The notes under the pieces are model-generated. The model made no database searches. It saw nothing but the letters and a program-made list of their open reading frames with translations, and had not been told where the DNA came from. This document shows positions 19,009 to 29,731 of a DNA stretch of 34,157 bases, piece by piece. The translations under genes were made by a program, and so were the position numbers. Origin of the DNA: Discostella pseudostelligera (Eukaryota > Bacillariophyta > Thalassiosirophyceae > Thalassiosirales > Thalassiosiraceae). The stretch is from positions 1 through 34,157 of the forward strand of contig JALLBK010000183.1 in the NCBI GenBank assembly GCA_036940085.1, in the 5' to 3' direction. Each line of letters begins with the position of its first letter. The stretch's first letter is position 1.

Positions 19009-20769
19009 TCACCTGAGGTCGAATTCGTCGTCGTCGTCATCATCATCGTCACCAGCACCACCGACATTATTTTCATCATCATTCAACCCCATCTGGTTCA
19101 TAATATCATCCATCTCTTCAAAGCATGCATCCGTATCTCGGACAAGTGCCGACTCCGTAAGTTGGGACGGAGGCTGCCTCCTAGGAGTATTAGATGCGGA
19201 CGATGGCCGTTCGTCTTTCGAACGTATCTCCCTCGACACAGCCGCTGCCGCCGCCACCGCCGCCTTCGATGCTGTGGCCGGGAGCACATTCTTCATCTTT
19301 TCCTTCTTAGCCCGTCCACTCACTCTTATCTCCATAATCAATTCTCTCATAATTGGATCCAAACTCGCCATGGCCGATCGATGTTGTCCCACACCACTCT
19401 CTTTCGAACGTGCCACTTCCAATGCCTTCATATCCATGGACTCTACCGCACGTATCAAATCTTCTTCCAGTGCACATTCCCGTGACGATAAGTAGGACGT
19501 ATTCTGCAAGTGAACATTCTTAAACTCATGTGAGGCGGCGACTCCATCTCCCATGGCCAATAGTAAGATCGTTTCCGAAAGGTAGGCTCGATAGAGAGAT
19601 ACAGTAGCATATCCTTCCAATTCTAATATGGCGGTGCCGGCACCATGGGCATATAATGCTGATTCATACTGTCGTCGGATAATACATTGATGAGCGACCT
19701 TGAATAGTGTCTCGTGTGCGTAGGCATCGAGGACTACTTGTTGTTTGGCCAATTCGTATGAGGCCTTGTCGAATGCCCCTGATGCACCTCCACTTCTACC
19801 ATGACCACCACCACCACCACCACCACCACCGCCGCCATAATCATCTTCCGTAGCACCAGTAGAAGCAAACATCGACACACCCGTCCTTCGATAATCTCTC
19901 ATTCGATTCAATGGATCGCCACAAAATGCCTCCACGGCACCTTCCACTGCCACCACTGCCCTCTCCTCCATCTTCTCATTCTTCTTACTCCCCATGACTA
20001 ATCCAAATGCACCCTTCATCATACATTCTGCATATCGTCCCCGTTCTCCCATTTGAGCGTAGGCATTGGCAGCATCGGAATGTAGTTTGTAGCATTCCTT
20101 TCGTCTCCGTTCCAAACTCTCTTCTCCCCCACTCTCCCCAGTTAGCTCAGCTAATTCCGCAGCACGGCTATATTCCACAGCAGCAGAAGCATACGATTCC
20201 ATTCCCAATTGACAATCACCACACGCTATTCTATGCAACTTCTCAAGTCTAACTTCACCACATTGTTGATATGCCTCGGCTGCCCGTTTGTAATAATTGG
20301 CAGCACTAATTGGATCAGGCTTTGAAAAGAAGGAGGAGGTCATGGCTTTTTTAGCAGAGAGTCGATGAGATTCGGCCTCAGCTAGCTTGGCTAATTTGGC
20401 AGATCCGGTGAGTTGATTGAGTGGGGTGGAAGCAGAGCGAGAGGAGGAGGGAGGGGAGAAGAGGCTGGATGGCCCGGGTGTCAGACCGTCGTCAGAATTA
20501 TTGCTGCTTGAATTGATATTAGAATTGTTGGCATTGGAGAGGAAGGGAGCTGTTGCGGTCGCCGCTGCGGCTGCTGGTGGTGGACGAGGCGTCGTCGTCG
20601 TCGTCGTCGTCGTCGTTGTTGCCGTCGTCGTCGCTCGTGGAGCTGCAGCTGATGTTGATGTCGTCGACGGCGACGGCTTGCTGCTGCGGGACGATGGCGC
20701 TGCTGATCCGCCACTGCTTCCAAACAGGGCATTGCGGTTGGAGGCAGCGTCCTTTTTGTAGTGGGCCAT
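19009..20769 (-). CDS. Gamma-soluble NSF attachment protein (gamma-SNAP)
   Basis: Single-exon gene of 586 aa. SNAP proteins bind SNARE complexes and recruit the ATPase NSF to disassemble them after membrane fusion; gamma-SNAP is the divergent paralogue. After a low-complexity Ala/Ser/Thr-rich leader (residues 1-130), helical-repeat sequence begins KLAKLAEAESHRLSAKKAM, followed by KPDPISAANYYKRAAEAYQQ, LEKLHRIACGDCQLGMESYA and SAAVEYSRAAELAELT, in the order and style of the gamma-SNAP TPR-like repeats. Later parts are YESALYAHGAGTAILELEGY and ECALEEDLIRAVESMDMKA. The usual family length is about 310 aa; the excess comes from the leader, a poly-Gly insert at about residues 310-322 and a C-terminal extension ending in DDDDDDDDEFDLR. 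Two TTCCCGCC-type motifs lie 120-175 bp upstream of the start. Confidence 0.88.
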   Translation of the reverse strand: MAHYKKDAASNRNALFGSSGGSAAPSSRSSKPSPSTTSTSAAAPRATTTATTTTTTTTTTPRPPPAAAAATATAPFLSNANNSNINSSSNNSDDGLTPGPSSLFSPPSSSRSASTPLNQLTGSAKLAKLAEAESHRLSAKKAMTSSFFSKPDPISAANYYKRAAEAYQQCGEVRLEKLHRIACGDCQLGMESYASAAVEYSRAAELAELTGESGGEESLERRRKECYKLHSDAANAYAQMGERGRYAECMMKGAFGLVMGSKKNEKMEERAVVAVEGAVEAFCGDPLNRMRDYRRTGVSMFASTGATEDDYGGGGGGGGGGGHGRSGGASGAFDKASYELAKQQVVLDAYAHETLFKVAHQCIIRRQYESALYAHGAGTAILELEGYATVSLYRAYLSETILLLAMGDGVAASHEFKNVHLQNTSYLSSRECALEEDLIRAVESMDMKALEVARSKESGVGQHRSAMASLDPIMRELIMEIRVSGRAKKEKMKNVLPATASKAAVAAAAAVSREIRSKDERPSSASNTPRRQPPSQLTESALVRDTDACFEEMDDIMNQMGLNDDENNVGGAGDDDDDDDDEFDLR

Positions 20770-21294
20770 TATTTGGTCAATCGACGGTGATGTGGATGGA
20801 GGCGAGAAAGGTGGCGGCGGAGCGAGGGCGAGGTAGGAGGAGGCGCGGTGGATTTTGGATCTTTTTGGAAATTTGGCGACAATGGGAAATGGCGGGAAGG
20901 ATTATTTGGCGAAGGAAGATGAGGCGAAAATGGCGGGAAGAGAAGTTGACTCGACCCAATCAAGTGGCAGTGGAAATGGGCTGTTGGCTGTGTAGTCGAT
21001 ACATCATCATAGATACCCATCGTTAGCAACAAGTCCATGCACAATACCACTCGGTCAAGTCGAAAGAGCACTATCTAATAGGGTAATTCATTATTTAGCG
21101 TTAGCAGTCGTTGCTCTTCATTCTTCATCTCACAGACAGGTACAAAACTATTGTTGTCTGATCGGTCTCTCAATAATATCCCTCCCACTCGAGTGCTCCA
21201 TTGCAACAATAGGTTAATACGTCCACATCATATGCCGACAAGCTCCTTCCATCATCGTTTATTTGTTGTATAGGAATATTAAGCATTGCTTGTA
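20770..21294 (-). promoter_or_regulatory. Gamma-SNAP upstream region with two GGCGGGAAG motifs
   Basis: Upstream of the gamma-SNAP start the plus strand carries GGCGGGAAG at 20891-20899 and 20932-20940 (TTCCCGCC when read toward the gene), along with related TTGGCGAA and AGGCGAAAA words. The motif resembles the binding site of E2F/DP factors (TTTCCCGC-type, general knowledge). The rest, to the 3' end of the acetyltransferase gene, shows no gene. Function is inferred from motif clustering only. Confidence 0.4.
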
Positions 21295-22395
21295 TCAACC
21301 AAATATCCCACCACCCAATTTCTTCTTCATACAAACAATTGTCGTCTTGCCATTCACCACCCCCCGTCCATCCACACTTGGTACCAATGTCGTGGCATTG
21401 TCATCTTCCCATATTGGCTTATATCCCAACTTGGTATATAATTTAATTGCCGGTACATTGCGTTTCTCAACATATAGATAACATTCATTGTAGCCCCATT
21501 CTTTACGTGCAATAAGTTCAGTAGATTTGACTAATTCCTCGGCGAGACCACGACGACGGTATTGTTTCGAGATGGCTAGATTGGACATGAGTGGTGCGGA
21601 TATGGTTCCATCGTATCCATCCATCTTTTTGATTTTTTCAACTTGGTCAAATGGGTAGTAGGCAACAGGCAACACAATGATGAGATACAATCAATGAGTT
21701 TCATGTAAAATAAAGCATTTGCAGGCTCATCGATCCGACTGACGAAGCGATGTACTTATTCGTCACAACTAGCACTCACCTTCGACACCAGCACATCCCA
21801 AACATTCCCCCTTACTATTCACACACAATACCAACTCAGCACGTGCATCGAATGTTGGTATTAATTTGTCAGCATACCGACCTGGTAGTCGATTGACACT
21901 GCCACTTCCCAAACTGCTGCTGCTACTGCTGCTACCACTACTTCGCGAGGAGAACGACGACGACGATGAACCATACCGTTTCTTAAATTCTTGAATCTGC
22001 TGTCGTTCCAATGTATTAGCTTGTGTAGTCGATAAGGTAGCCGCGCCACCAATTTTACCTGCCCAAAAGGCATCCACGAAGAATATCCCGGCCTTGGTCA
22101 GTATATCTTTCTCATCATCTTCTTTGTTGAATCTAGTAGTACCAGATGGATAGGTGCTGCTCTTGACTATTTTGATATTGCGTGGTTTGAATAATAGTGA
22201 TCCAAGTATGCCCAGTATTGGTGCAGTGGTTGTCGAAGTGAGTAAGAGTGGCGGTACTGGTAGTAAAAGTGGTGGCGGTGGAGAGAAGGCGGTAGAGAAT
22301 AAGAATGGATTTGGTTGCTGCAACAACACGATGGAGGCAATGCCAAGGAGGAGGAGTGGGATGGGTGGGTAGATTAATTTGGCGGATTTGTTCAT
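21295..22395 (-). CDS. GNAT-family N-acetyltransferase, probably plastid-targeted (2 exons)
   Basis: Exons 22395-21780 and 21641-21295 (read on the minus strand) join in phase 1 into 963 nt, 320 aa. The donor is GAAG|GTGAGTG and the acceptor CCAAG|TTGAA. The fold's acetyl-CoA-binding motif is visible in LMSNLAISKQYRRRGLAEEL, with the Q/R-x-x-G-x-G/A signature as QYRRRGLA, followed by ECYLYVEKRNVPAIKLYTKL and a GYKP motif, the usual GNAT C-terminal half. It should transfer acetyl from acetyl-CoA to an amine; the substrate is unknown. The N-terminus has a hydrophobic segment (PPIPLLLLGIASIVLL) followed by FSTAFSPPP, close to the ASAFAP-type motif of diatom plastid presequences, so import into the plastid is inferred. 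A poly-Ser linker precedes the GNAT domain. The gene is divergent from that at 22744, with 348 bp between the starts. Confidence 0.85.
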
Positions 22396-22743
22396 GGCGG
22401 TATCTCTAGTGAGACGGCTTTCGGCTTTCGATGGATGGGGCCGGCTGAAGCAATCATTACAACATCATCGTCGTCATCGTCTTCGTCGATGGAAGATACT
22501 CCTAGCTTGGAAGGTGGGCACTGTCCTTTCTGATGTCACCGCAGGGTTTCCCGCCAAATCTTTGCACTTGGAAGCATTCGAGTCGAGTCGAGTCGAGTCG
22601 TTATTCTTCCCGCCAAATAACTGCCATGGTTAGCCACGTGGAAGTACAATCGAGAGTCGAGTCGTCATGATCTTTGCTTCCTTCCGGCAGCTGCTGGCCG
22701 GCATGGCATGCAGCTGTGAAATTCTCTGGCAACTTACTTAGAC
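22396..22743. promoter_or_regulatory. Bidirectional promoter region with TTCCCGCCAAA twice and a GAGTC run
   Basis: The 348-bp space between two divergent start codons. It holds TTTCCCGCCAAA at 22547-22558 and TTCCCGCCAAA at 22607-22617, plus a (GAGTC)n microsatellite of four to five units at about 22578-22600 and a second short GAGTCGAGTCG near 22654. The TTCCCGCC motif also occurs upstream of gamma-SNAP and of the ATPase gene. An E2F-like regulatory role is inferred. Confidence 0.5.
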
Positions 22744-23952
22744 ATGTTCACATCATGGACCATGCATGGCAATGGCCGCCGCCACCCCTCCTCACTTTTT
22801 GTAGCCATGATGACTCAGAGAGCACTCAGCAACCCCAATAACAACATCGTCGTCACGTTGAAGCTGCTGCTGATGCCGCTTCTTTGCGCAGTAGCTGCGA
22901 CCGTCACGCCATTTGCATTAGGTGCATCGTCGTCATCATCGTCGTCGGTGTCATCATTGGCATTTTCGCAACCTTGGCCATCATCGGCAGCAGCCTCATC
23001 ACCATCATCATCATGCTACTATCTCCGCCGCTACAAGAAAAACCCTTTCATCAAGCATCGCCGCCATGCGACTTTGCCACTGCCACCACCGCCGCAAACC
23101 ATGACAGTCAAATCAATCACTACTGCCACCTCTCTTCACATGTCATGCATACCCGACGACAATGACAACAACACTGAAAATACAACCAATAACAAACGTA
23201 ACAAAGTTGGTGACGACAACAGCAGCAACAACAATTTTGTATCCCCCTTTGATCTCAATCTAAATCTACCTAAATTTCGTCCTACTCTTCCACCACCTCC
23301 CGAAGATCGAATTGCCCTCTCCGGTGACATTCTAGCACTGTTTGTCTACTCGTACATGGATCATACCATAAATGAAATGTATGCACAACTTGCTACCAAG
23401 TCAGACATTATCATCAGCAGTACCAGTAGTAGTAGTTCGGCTGTAGAGTTACTCGATGCTGCTACTTCTTCCACCACTGTCATCACTTCCACCACTGCCA
23501 TGGTCGCGGCAGCACCAGGAATACAACACTTACCCGTCTGGTTTGACACGACTCATCTCCAAACCTTTGGCTCCAACTGGCTGGCCATTACACACATTGA
23601 CACACCTTATGCACCTGCCATTGCTTCCTCCGGTCTTGCCTTTGTATGCATTACCACCTCATGGTTACTCTGCGGATACATCTCTGGAGCATTTTTACAT
23701 CGCAATACTATCGAATGCAATCCTACACAAGCAATGATTGTTACCTTTCAAACATGGATGGGTACCGCTTTACTAATGATACTATTGGCATTGGGAAGTG
23801 ACAAGTTGTGGAGTGCATTGGATAACATTAATGCATTAAGTCCTCAAGCACGGGGGGGATTGACCAAGGCGGATGCCGATTATATATTTGATTCGTTGAG
23901 CGTATTGGGATTTTGGAGGTTTATGCTAAATTGGTTCTTGGGCTATCGGTAA
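22744..23952 (+). CDS. Putative plastid membrane protein of unknown function
   Basis: Single-exon frame of 402 aa. Residues 36-60 are hydrophobic (TLKLLLMPLLCAVAATVTPFA) and are followed by a Ser-rich stretch with VSSLAFSQPW, which fits a diatom signal-plus-transit presequence. Residues about 100-185 are basic then Asn-rich and low-complexity. The conserved-looking part starts RIALSGDILALFVYSYMDH and continues with three hydrophobic segments, including IASSGLAFVCITTSWLLCGY, then ending GFWRFMLNWFLGYR. The GD-x-LAL start and the W/R end remind me faintly of the DUF3054 family of plastid and bacterial membrane proteins, but I am not confident. Several downstream ATGs are possible starts; the first keeps the hydrophobic leader. 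The divergent partner is the GNAT gene at 21295-22395. Confidence 0.75.
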   Translation: MFTSWTMHGNGRRHPSSLFVAMMTQRALSNPNNNIVVTLKLLLMPLLCAVAATVTPFALGASSSSSSSVSSLAFSQPWPSSAAASSPSSSCYYLRRYKKNPFIKHRRHATLPLPPPPQTMTVKSITTATSLHMSCIPDDNDNNTENTTNNKRNKVGDDNSSNNNFVSPFDLNLNLPKFRPTLPPPPEDRIALSGDILALFVYSYMDHTINEMYAQLATKSDIIISSTSSSSSAVELLDAATSSTTVITSTTAMVAAAPGIQHLPVWFDTTHLQTFGSNWLAITHIDTPYAPAIASSGLAFVCITTSWLLCGYISGAFLHRNTIECNPTQAMIVTFQTWMGTALLMILLALGSDKLWSALDNINALSPQARGGLTKADADYIFDSLSVLGFWRFMLNWFLGYR

Positions 23953-24992
23953 TAACATGCATACACAATGACAAGAGAGCGAGCGAGCGAGAGAGAGATC
24001 AAATAAGGAGATGGATATGAGCTTCCATGAGGGTGATGGGACATATCGACAATATCGTGGGGGATTTTGCAACGAAGGTCATTCTTCCGATCTAGTAGTT
24101 GGTGGTAGGATTGAGAGAGATAGCGACACACACGCCATGAAGATGATGCATATATCCCGCCCGCTACACCCTTGCGGAGACCGAAAATTCCCTTCTACCG
24201 AATGCTCACATGTATCTCCTCTCTGTTTCGCTATCCTGTCGCTGATGCAAAAACAATTGATTGTGGTTATCGGACACGGATTCTGGAAAATGGGAGGACA
24301 AATAATACAAGCCGCGTTCAGACGGATGGATGAGATATATGGGGCCCAATGAGTCGATGTTGTGTGGCACGCGAGAGCACTGACCTACGACATGAATGAA
24401 ACACAAGGCAGTGCAAGAATAAAGTGGTCATCAAAAATTGAGATTTGAGAGATATCTTGGTGAGGTCGGTGGGGCTTTGCAATGAACAACACCTTTTGTT
24501 GCAGTACGAGTAATGAAAAAGTAGTAAGGCCCAGGACAAGTTAAGCAAATTACAGGATTATTCTACTTCGATGCAATGCTTCTGCTTCCTATATTATTGA
24601 ATGCGGCAATTGATATCTTTCCGATCAACTTCTTTTTCTCAGTACTCAATGGCGATTATAACAACTTCTATGTGTGAGAATGGGACTACGGCTACGAAGT
24701 AGAAGACGGTCTGTGGATGTTGTATGCATGGCCATCGGACGCAGTCCTCCTGTCGAATAGGGCGGGTAAATCTATGGCAAATATCATAAGCAACGTATGG
24801 TACCGACAAGGAGCAATTGTCGTCCTCCGTTTGCAGTTGTAACCTGCCGATTGTTCTCAGAACAATTGTACGATCAATTTGACGGTGAATGTTTCTCTCT
24901 TTCGCAAAAGCTATTACCAAATTATCGGCTGTTCTATCGCAAGGCAAGGGAGCATGGCACTAATTTTTTGCTTGGCGTCCAATCAAATAGTA
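23953..24992. other. Convergent intergenic region
   Basis: One kilobase between the stop of the plus-strand membrane-protein gene and the stop of the minus-strand ATPase gene. It starts with a GAGCGAGCGAGAGAG run (about 23977-23998). Open frames at 24011-24352 and 24639-24947 show no domain or signal and I do not call them. Confidence 0.5.
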
Positions 24993-27900
24993 TTAAAATT
25001 GACGTTTGGTAGAAGTTCTTCCGAACAATTGAGATGTGACAGTATGAGCCAACTTGGCATCAATTGATGTAGTGAGATCCGATTCATTACCAAATTCTTT
25101 CTCCATCCTTGTTTCTATCTCCCTTGCAATGACAGAAGCACCCCATTTCTTGTAACACGCAACGGCTTGTTTGAAGTGTGAGTAAGATTTAGGGTACATT
25201 CCTTGTTCCGAATAGAATATTCCAGCAAGTTCGTTAGCCATCGCCTCCTCGTGGATAAACTTGTGTTCCTTCGCGGCTTGAATGGAGGCATCGTAGCATG
25301 TTGCAGCATTTGCGAAATCATTCGTGATCTTGTAATATTCAGCATTGACTAAGAATAACTTGTTTTGGAAATTCCAATCTGAATGCCTCAACCATTCCCT
25401 CAATTGTGACAAAGCATTTTCACCCCGTTCTCGATATCTCGCATCACCAGTTCGTCCAGCGAAGTGAAAATTGATCAGCCCATCATAAAATACGTTGAAA
25501 ATGTAAATGTAAGCCATTTGGGCTTTTTTGGAACCAAAATACTCAAAATACATGTCGGTGCATTTCAGAGCGTTGTCCATGCTCCTAGTCATGAATTCCT
25601 TTGCTGTTTGAAGCAAAAGAAGAAAGTACAACAGAGCCGAATTTCCGCTGCCGATGGCGACCTTTAGCAACTCATAATTGTCAACACGATGAATACCTTG
25701 AACAGGACGCCTCTCAATACTGGAATGATCCAATTCTTCCTGAAGATCGCGAAGGATATTGGACATTGGAAGCAAAAGAAATTNTCTCAATACTGGAATG
25801 ATCCAATTCTTCCTGAAGATCGCGAAGGATATTGGACATTGGAAGCAAAAGAAATTGATTCACTGCATCCGAAGAAGTCTCATCTCCGAAGCGAATGCCA
25901 TGCTGGCGGGTCAATGCATCTACTTCCTCAGTCAGAACTCTGATATTTTTCCCAGTGTGGAAACTTCTACTAACGTAAACTAGGGTAAACCCCTTGGCAT
26001 ACTCGACATGACCGTAAATAAACGAAGAACGGATTCCCTCTGCCAGGACCTCCAAACTTGATTGGAAAGGTTCCTTCCAAACAAAAACATACGTATACAA
26101 TGATGCACTGATGGTTGGTATGAGATTTGGCCTGCTGCACACTTTCATTAGAGCCATTGCTTTGCGTCCCCAAACGTTTCCGCCGTCAATATCGCCTAGA
26201 CAAGTCACAAGTGAAATAGCAAAAGCTGTAGCTCCATGGATGGTGTCTGCACAGTAACCAAAATTCATTGACATTTCAATCATTCGGCAACTGACGACGG
26301 CACCAAGAAAGGATTTTCTCTGACTATAGTACAGAATGAGAGAAGTCATTGTCATCATCGCTTTCTCCTTGTTGCTGTCGGTTAATGGATTCGACATCAG
26401 CGTTTCTCTGGAGAAGCACACATCATGTTTCAACAGTTCCTCACACGTTTTGATATAGTCAATGCTCGAGAGATCCAATGGCTCACCAAGGTTCTCTAAG
26501 GCTACCAGACACTGTTCAATTGCAACTGGCAATTGTGTCATTGATAGAACCTGAGTCCAAACGCGATGAGTATTGAATTTGTCGGAGAAATCTTTGGCTC
26601 TTTCACAGATCGTATTGATTCTAGCCATCAGCTTGCTTCGGTCGTCAGTGTTGTTTGAAAAATGGGACAAAACAGAAGTTTCGTACAGTCGAAGGCTCAA
26701 ATCATACTGTGTTTCCCAACAAGTCTCACTGAGTAGAGCGATTCCATTCTCGGCATAAATAACAGCGCCAGCAAAATCAGGCACAGCTATAGCCTTCGAT
26801 CCGGCACGCGAATTGAGTTCTGCAAACAGCGCACGCTCCCTTGGGTAGTAAATGAGATTGCTTCCTATCCGATTGATCAAGTCGACAACCACAAACAGCA
26901 CTGAGTCGAGCGAGTTTGTCGCAGATGCTTCCTTAATAAGTGCTGAAATAAGCTTGCGCAACAATGGGACACGGTCATCCTCGCATATCGAATCAACGGT
27001 GGCCTTCTGGATCAAATCGTGAGCAAAACTGATAAAATTCGCCGCCCGCTCGATGAGCCCTTCGATCTGTGCGACATTTAATGCAGCAGATAAATCAACA
27101 CTGTCTTCTCCATCGTAATTTTTCACAAGGTCGACTATCTGCTGATCGACCTGAGTTCCGAAAATGCTAACAATCTGTAGTCCCAGCAGTATGTCCTTCG
27201 GCAGCCGTCGCAACTTCAAGGCGAATAGCTCCGCAACACTTTCTGTAATTGGGAAAATATCGATGGAATCCTCGTCCCATTCCCATCCCCTGGTAAGTCG
27301 ATGTGTTAATAAATTGTCTGTTTTCAATGCCCCAAGAAACTCAATGAGATATAAAGGAAGACCATCAGTCTTTTGAACGACCAGCTCAGATAGGGATTTC
27401 ACTCTTCGCTCGGGTATACAAAGGCTGTCTGATAACATTTCATTCAGTGTCTCCACAGTCATTCCCGACAGCAAGATATTCGTCATGTTTATTGAATCAT
27501 CATTTTGGAGTTTGTTGAGGACCTTGGATAGCGGCGGGTTGTCGTCAACTGAGTTTGCACGGTAGGATCCTACAAACAAAATGTATGGGTCTTGTTCATG
27601 GTTGAAGGATTCGTGCTTATTCTGATTGCAGTCATTGGCCGAGGAAAGTTGCGAAGCTTCGTAGAAGTCTCTCCTGACAAGCGCCATGAGCAGTGCCAAT
27701 GAAAGTGAGTCAGCCCATTGCAAGTCATCGATAAAAAAGTAAATAGGTGATTCCTCTGATGATATAGCTTTGAGTAAGGCGCTGAACAGTTCTGTCATTA
27801 TTGCTGTGTTCACATCAGGCAGTACCGAGGGCACCGCCACATCCATTACAACCCGCAATGATGGAATATGAAGAGCAAGTATTTCAAGTCCCTCCGGACG

Positions 27901-29731
27901 GATGAATCGTCTGAGACTGGTGTGTAACTGTTGATATGCACGAATATGGGAACGGTCTTCAGCGGCAGCAAAACCGATTGAGTTATCACTGCAGTTCTTC
28001 ATCCCTTGTTGGGGACAACAAACGTAACGTCCCAAAAAGTCATCGAATGCATGTGCGATAATTGAGAGAGGTTCCGAGTGAACTACTCGATCAAATTTGC
28101 ACTGCATAAATCGCCATCCTCTCTCCTCCAATCCTTTCCCCACTGTTCTCACTAGTCGACTCTTTCCCGAGCCCGGACTTCCAGACACCATGACGATTTC
28201 AGTCTTCTTCCCTGTCAATCTAGCGAGTCCGTCAAATATAGGATCATCCCGTTGGCTAGCCACTCGATCAGCGACATCTATTAAAGCTTTCATATCGGTA
28301 TCCCTTCCATATAGCTTGTCTCCAAAGATAAGCTTCCATCTATCAAGATTCGAGCCATGCAAAAATCCATCTGGATTACCAATCATCTTCTTTAAATCCG
28401 ATTGCACATCCTTGAAAGAAGAGAAGGAATATTCCGAACGAAACATTTGTCCATGTCCATTGTCCAACAAATCTAAGACGAATCGACAAAAAGGAAAGGG
28501 GATGCCGGCATCAAGCATGGCTGTTTTAAGAAGTATACCACCGCAATCGTTTTCCTGTGATGTGGTTGTGTGAAATTTTTTGCGTTTCAATTCGGATATC
28601 ACCGCTTCATCATCGCCATCATTTTCATCATGTTCATCATCATCCACTAAATTGACCTTGTCAAGGTTTAGAGTAGCATTGACACTTGATTCTGAGTTAC
28701 AGTGGTTGTTATCAGTTGGGAAATTCAATTTGTACAAGCTGAATCCATCCTCCATCATACACATTGCACATGCCATCGATCCTAAAGCATACAAGGCCAA
28801 ATGCTTTTTTAGAGTTTCATCATCGGCGCCACCTTTCATGTAGAAAGTAGAATCCCCCCATTCGATAAAACTGGCTGAGATTGTTTGTTGCTTGTGATAA
28901 TACTTGCCATCCAAAGCAGAAGCAGCAGCAGGATCAGCAGTCTGAGTCTGTTCGTGAACTATAACATTGTCAATGTTGATGAAGTTTGGATGAATACATA
29001 TATTCTCGCCATCACCTCCGTCAAGATCGTCGTGCTGCTCCCCCCGATGCACCCGTATCGTCTTTTTGGGATGACCACCACCGCCGCCGCTGCAATGGTG
29101 GTGATACCCATGAATTTCGTGCACAAGTGAATACAAAATCTGCACCAACTGCTCCAAATACTGTTTCTGAGATGAAAACCCCAACACCGCCATGTTGCCG
29201 TTGCTGCCATTATCATCTTTCCCACGAAGGATAGTTTTGCGATGAGAGGCAATCCAATCTGTTAATTTGATTGATCCTCCTGCTCTTGAATAATTTGGTT
29301 GTGAATTGACTGCATTTCCCCCACCCCAACCAACAGCACTGACACCACCAACTTCAACAACAGTGGTCTCATCGCTCAGAGAAGAGGGTGCAGATTGAGT
29401 AGTAGAAGTAGTGTNCACCACCAACTTCAACAACAGTGGTCTCATCGCTCAGAGAAGAGGGTGCAGATTGAGTAGTAGAAGTAGTGTTGCCAATGTTCTT
29501 TCCATCTCTGTTAGCCTCAATAGGTTCACAACATGGGTTGAATAATGCCGATGGACTTGGTGTCGCTGATACCATGGCACCACTCGATGATGATGATGAT
29601 GATTCACCCTCATCATCGCATTCCACCTCGAGGTTCGAGATTAGCGTTTCCCACCGACTTTGACGGCGAGTGAGGTCATCTCTATCGATGGCAGGCGCAT
29701 CTGAAGAATGCATGCCTTTGGCATGAGGCAT
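24993..29731 (-). CDS. Very large STAND/AAA ATPase with degenerate kinase-like N-terminus (broken by assembly duplications)
   Basis: Read from ATG 29731 to the stop at 24993, the gene is interrupted by two 73-base artefacts (72-bp duplication plus N). Keeping 29731-29416, 29342-25785 and 25711-24993 gives 4593 nt, 1530 aa, with no stop. Around residues 145-260, VHEIHGYHHHC and HPNFINIDNVIV look like a protein kinase catalytic loop that has lost its HRD and other key residues. Near residue 489, GSPGSGKSRLV is a Walker A motif; near 638, IYFFIDDLQWAD is the hhhhDD-x-x-W form of Walker B typical of AAA_16/STAND ATPases (COG3899-like). The C-terminal 600 residues are helical, TPR-like sequence with features such as SQREWL-type and NAEYYKITNDFANAATCYDA segments. 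Family members are signalling switches fused to kinases or cyclases; no such C-terminal enzyme domain is seen here. The first ATG is used because a TGA lies upstream in frame without an earlier ATG. Confidence 0.85.
25712..25856. other. Single-N contig join with 72-bp duplicated ends
   Basis: N at 25784. Bases 25712-25783 (starting TCTCAATACTGGAATGATCC) are repeated exactly at 25785-25856. The extra 73 bases shift the frame of the ATPase gene; removing one copy and the N restores one continuous reading frame. This is an assembly artefact, not a biological frameshift. Confidence 0.95.
29343..29487. other. Single-N contig join with 72-bp duplicated ends
   Basis: N at 29415. Bases 29343-29414 (starting CACCACCAACTTCAACAACA) are repeated exactly at 29416-29487. 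It splits the N-terminal 105 codons of the ATPase gene from the rest. Collapsing the duplication rejoins them in frame. Confidence 0.95.

Noticed and set aside
20417..20761. Plus-strand 114-codon frame with poly-Val
   Set aside because: Antisense to the low-complexity leader of gamma-SNAP.
24639..24947. Minus-strand frame just downstream of the ATPase stop, as a further exon
   Set aside because: No convincing splice pair joins it and the ATPase frame ends normally at 24993.
25712..25856. A real biological frameshift or tandem duplication in the ATPase
   Set aside because: The N between exact copies, repeated at 29415 and 4280, indicates unmerged assembly overlaps.
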